Notes under the pieces: model-generated
Databases searched by the model: none
Told to the model about the DNA's origin: nothing
What the model saw: the letters and a program-made list of their open reading frames with translations, nothing else
Assembly (NCBI GenBank): GCA_003538525.1
Contig: DPRZ01000289.1
Coordinates: 1 to 6,300 of the forward strand
Direction: 5' to 3'
Source: Neisseriales bacterium
GTDB taxonomy: Bacteria > Pseudomonadota > Gammaproteobacteria > Burkholderiales > UBA11063
DNA: 6,300 bases
Program-made: the position numbers and the translations under genes
Part shown: one piece after another, positions 5,575-6,300 of the stretch
Layout: each line of letters starts with the position of its first letter
How positions within the stretch are numbered: the stretch's first letter is position 1

Positions 5575-6300
5575 TTATCTCTTAAAATGATTTAATAGAT
5601 TACAATTTAATTGTGGGTAACGTGTAGCCAGCTGATTAAGATTATCACTAGTGATTTCAAGCGTTGTAACGCTGCCAAATATGGCTTCGTACGTTGAGCT
5701 ACTTTTTCTATTAAATAATGCTTCCAAATTTGCAATATTTCCAGTACTGTTTAGTTGTAATGCACTAATCCAACCGCTACTTGATTTAATATAGTTATAC
5801 ACAAGTCCATTCATGATGATTTTGATTTTGATATCATTTTCTTCCTGACCTACAATAATATCTCCTGGATTATAATGTGCTAGTTGAGCTACTTTTGCTA
5901 ACTCAAATAAAACATCTTCACCAATATCATTGCCAGTAAACGTCTCCGCTAAAAACTTAATTCGCGCCTGATATGCTTTATATATAATATCATTAATTAA
6001 TTGTAAGCTATTAATTTGTGGCCAATTTATTCCCAATTTTGTCAAGATGATAGTGGTTGAGTCATGCGCCAACTGTACTCGCGTTTGTTGATGATCTCTG
6101 GACTCTTCCAACCAACCTTGATGTAACATAAACATTTCAATCTGCTCTTGATAGGTACTTAAGTTAAGTTTATTCAGCAGATTATCAATGAATTCATTGA
6201 TGGATAGCTTAGTAATCATTAAAGATGGGTCTTGAGCAAAAATTATGCTAAGATCAACCAGATAGGGACTATACACATGATACATCTGGTTAGATAATTC
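5575..6300 (-). CDS. C-terminal part of a protein ending in a cyclic-nucleotide-binding-like domain, 5' end beyond the window
   Basis: The frame is open to the window edge. The first ATG (6285) has no Shine-Dalgarno site and ELSNQ precedes it in frame, so the true start is probably outside. Numbering from that ATG, residues 1-130 are mostly helical, with no membrane segment. Residues about 126-225 resemble a CRP/FNR-type cNMP-binding beta-roll: LAKVAQLAHYNPGDIIVGQEEND (128-150; family form LA-x-YxxGExIxxxGD), IIMNGLVYNYI (156-166; family form VxxGxVxxY), a cassette region (182-201) and LEITSDNLNQLATRYPQL (209-226). In the cassette the usual FGE and PR-S/T-A are replaced by IAN and RKSSST, so the glutamate that holds the cAMP ribose and the phosphate-binding arginine are absent; canonical cAMP binding is unlikely. 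Only ten residues follow, so there is no helix-turn-helix. It could be the tail of a transporter, a sensor, or a divergent regulator lacking its DNA-binding part. The domain call is by pattern only. Confidence 0.65.
   Translation of the reverse strand, partial: ELSNQMYHVYSPYLVDLSIIFAQDPSLMITKLSINEFIDNLLNKLNLSTYQEQIEMFMLHQGWLEESRDHQQTRVQLAHDSTTIILTKLGINWPQINSLQLINDIIYKAYQARIKFLAETFTGNDIGEDVLFELAKVAQLAHYNPGDIIVGQEENDIKIKIIMNGLVYNYIKSSSGWISALQLNSTGNIANLEALFNRKSSSTYEAIFGSVTTLEITSDNLNQLATRYPQLNCNLLNHFKR

Noticed and set aside
5575..6285. Complete 236-residue gene starting at ATG 6285
   Set aside because: The frame is open through the window edge and no ribosome binding site precedes that ATG, so the gene is better treated as cut at its 5' end.

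Overview
The window is AT-rich bacterial DNA carrying parts of five clear genes and no tRNA, rRNA, CRISPR array or intact insertion sequence. The PurD tail, ending in a CRKDIG motif as I recall it from enterobacterial PurD, and the Gram-negative style of the exported proteins suggest a gammaproteobacterium. The low GC content and a very large ankyrin-repeat gene fit a host-associated or amoeba-associated lineage (Legionella, Coxiella or Francisella-like groups). This placement is an inference and I cannot name the genus.

Layout, left to right. Positions 1-389 hold the 3' end of purD on the + strand (purine synthesis). It converges on a minus-strand pair. A hairpin cluster at 410-479 separates them, and its inner hairpin is a good intrinsic terminator for the minus strand. 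The minus-strand pair is transcribed right to left. First comes an exported exo-beta-N-acetylmuramidase of the NamZ/DUF1343 family (3164-4339), with a recognisable sigma70-type promoter. About 75 bases later comes an 860-residue protein made almost entirely of about 26 ankyrin repeats (506-3088). No convincing terminator lies between them, so co-transcription is likely.

After a 345-base divergent gap, a + strand gene (4685-5134) encodes a 149-residue exported protein of no recognised family, with an acidic and Gly/Met/Phe-rich middle. A 440-base gap follows. It is not empty: it holds two overlapping, near-consensus minus-strand promoters with no gene behind them, a 51-codon + strand open frame, and a minus-strand terminator. 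The right edge (5575-6300, minus strand) is the 3' part of a gene whose product ends in a cyclic-nucleotide-binding-like beta-roll with a degenerate phosphate-binding cassette and no DNA-binding domain after it.

The points most worth attention are the exact 66-residue (198-base) two-repeat super-period in the ankyrin gene, the pairing of that gene with a periplasmic peptidoglycan hydrolase, and the orphan tandem promoters that fire antisense to the end of the small exported-protein gene. No single feature proves a new system. The purD and namZ assignments are firm, while the rest of the window is largely uncharacterised.
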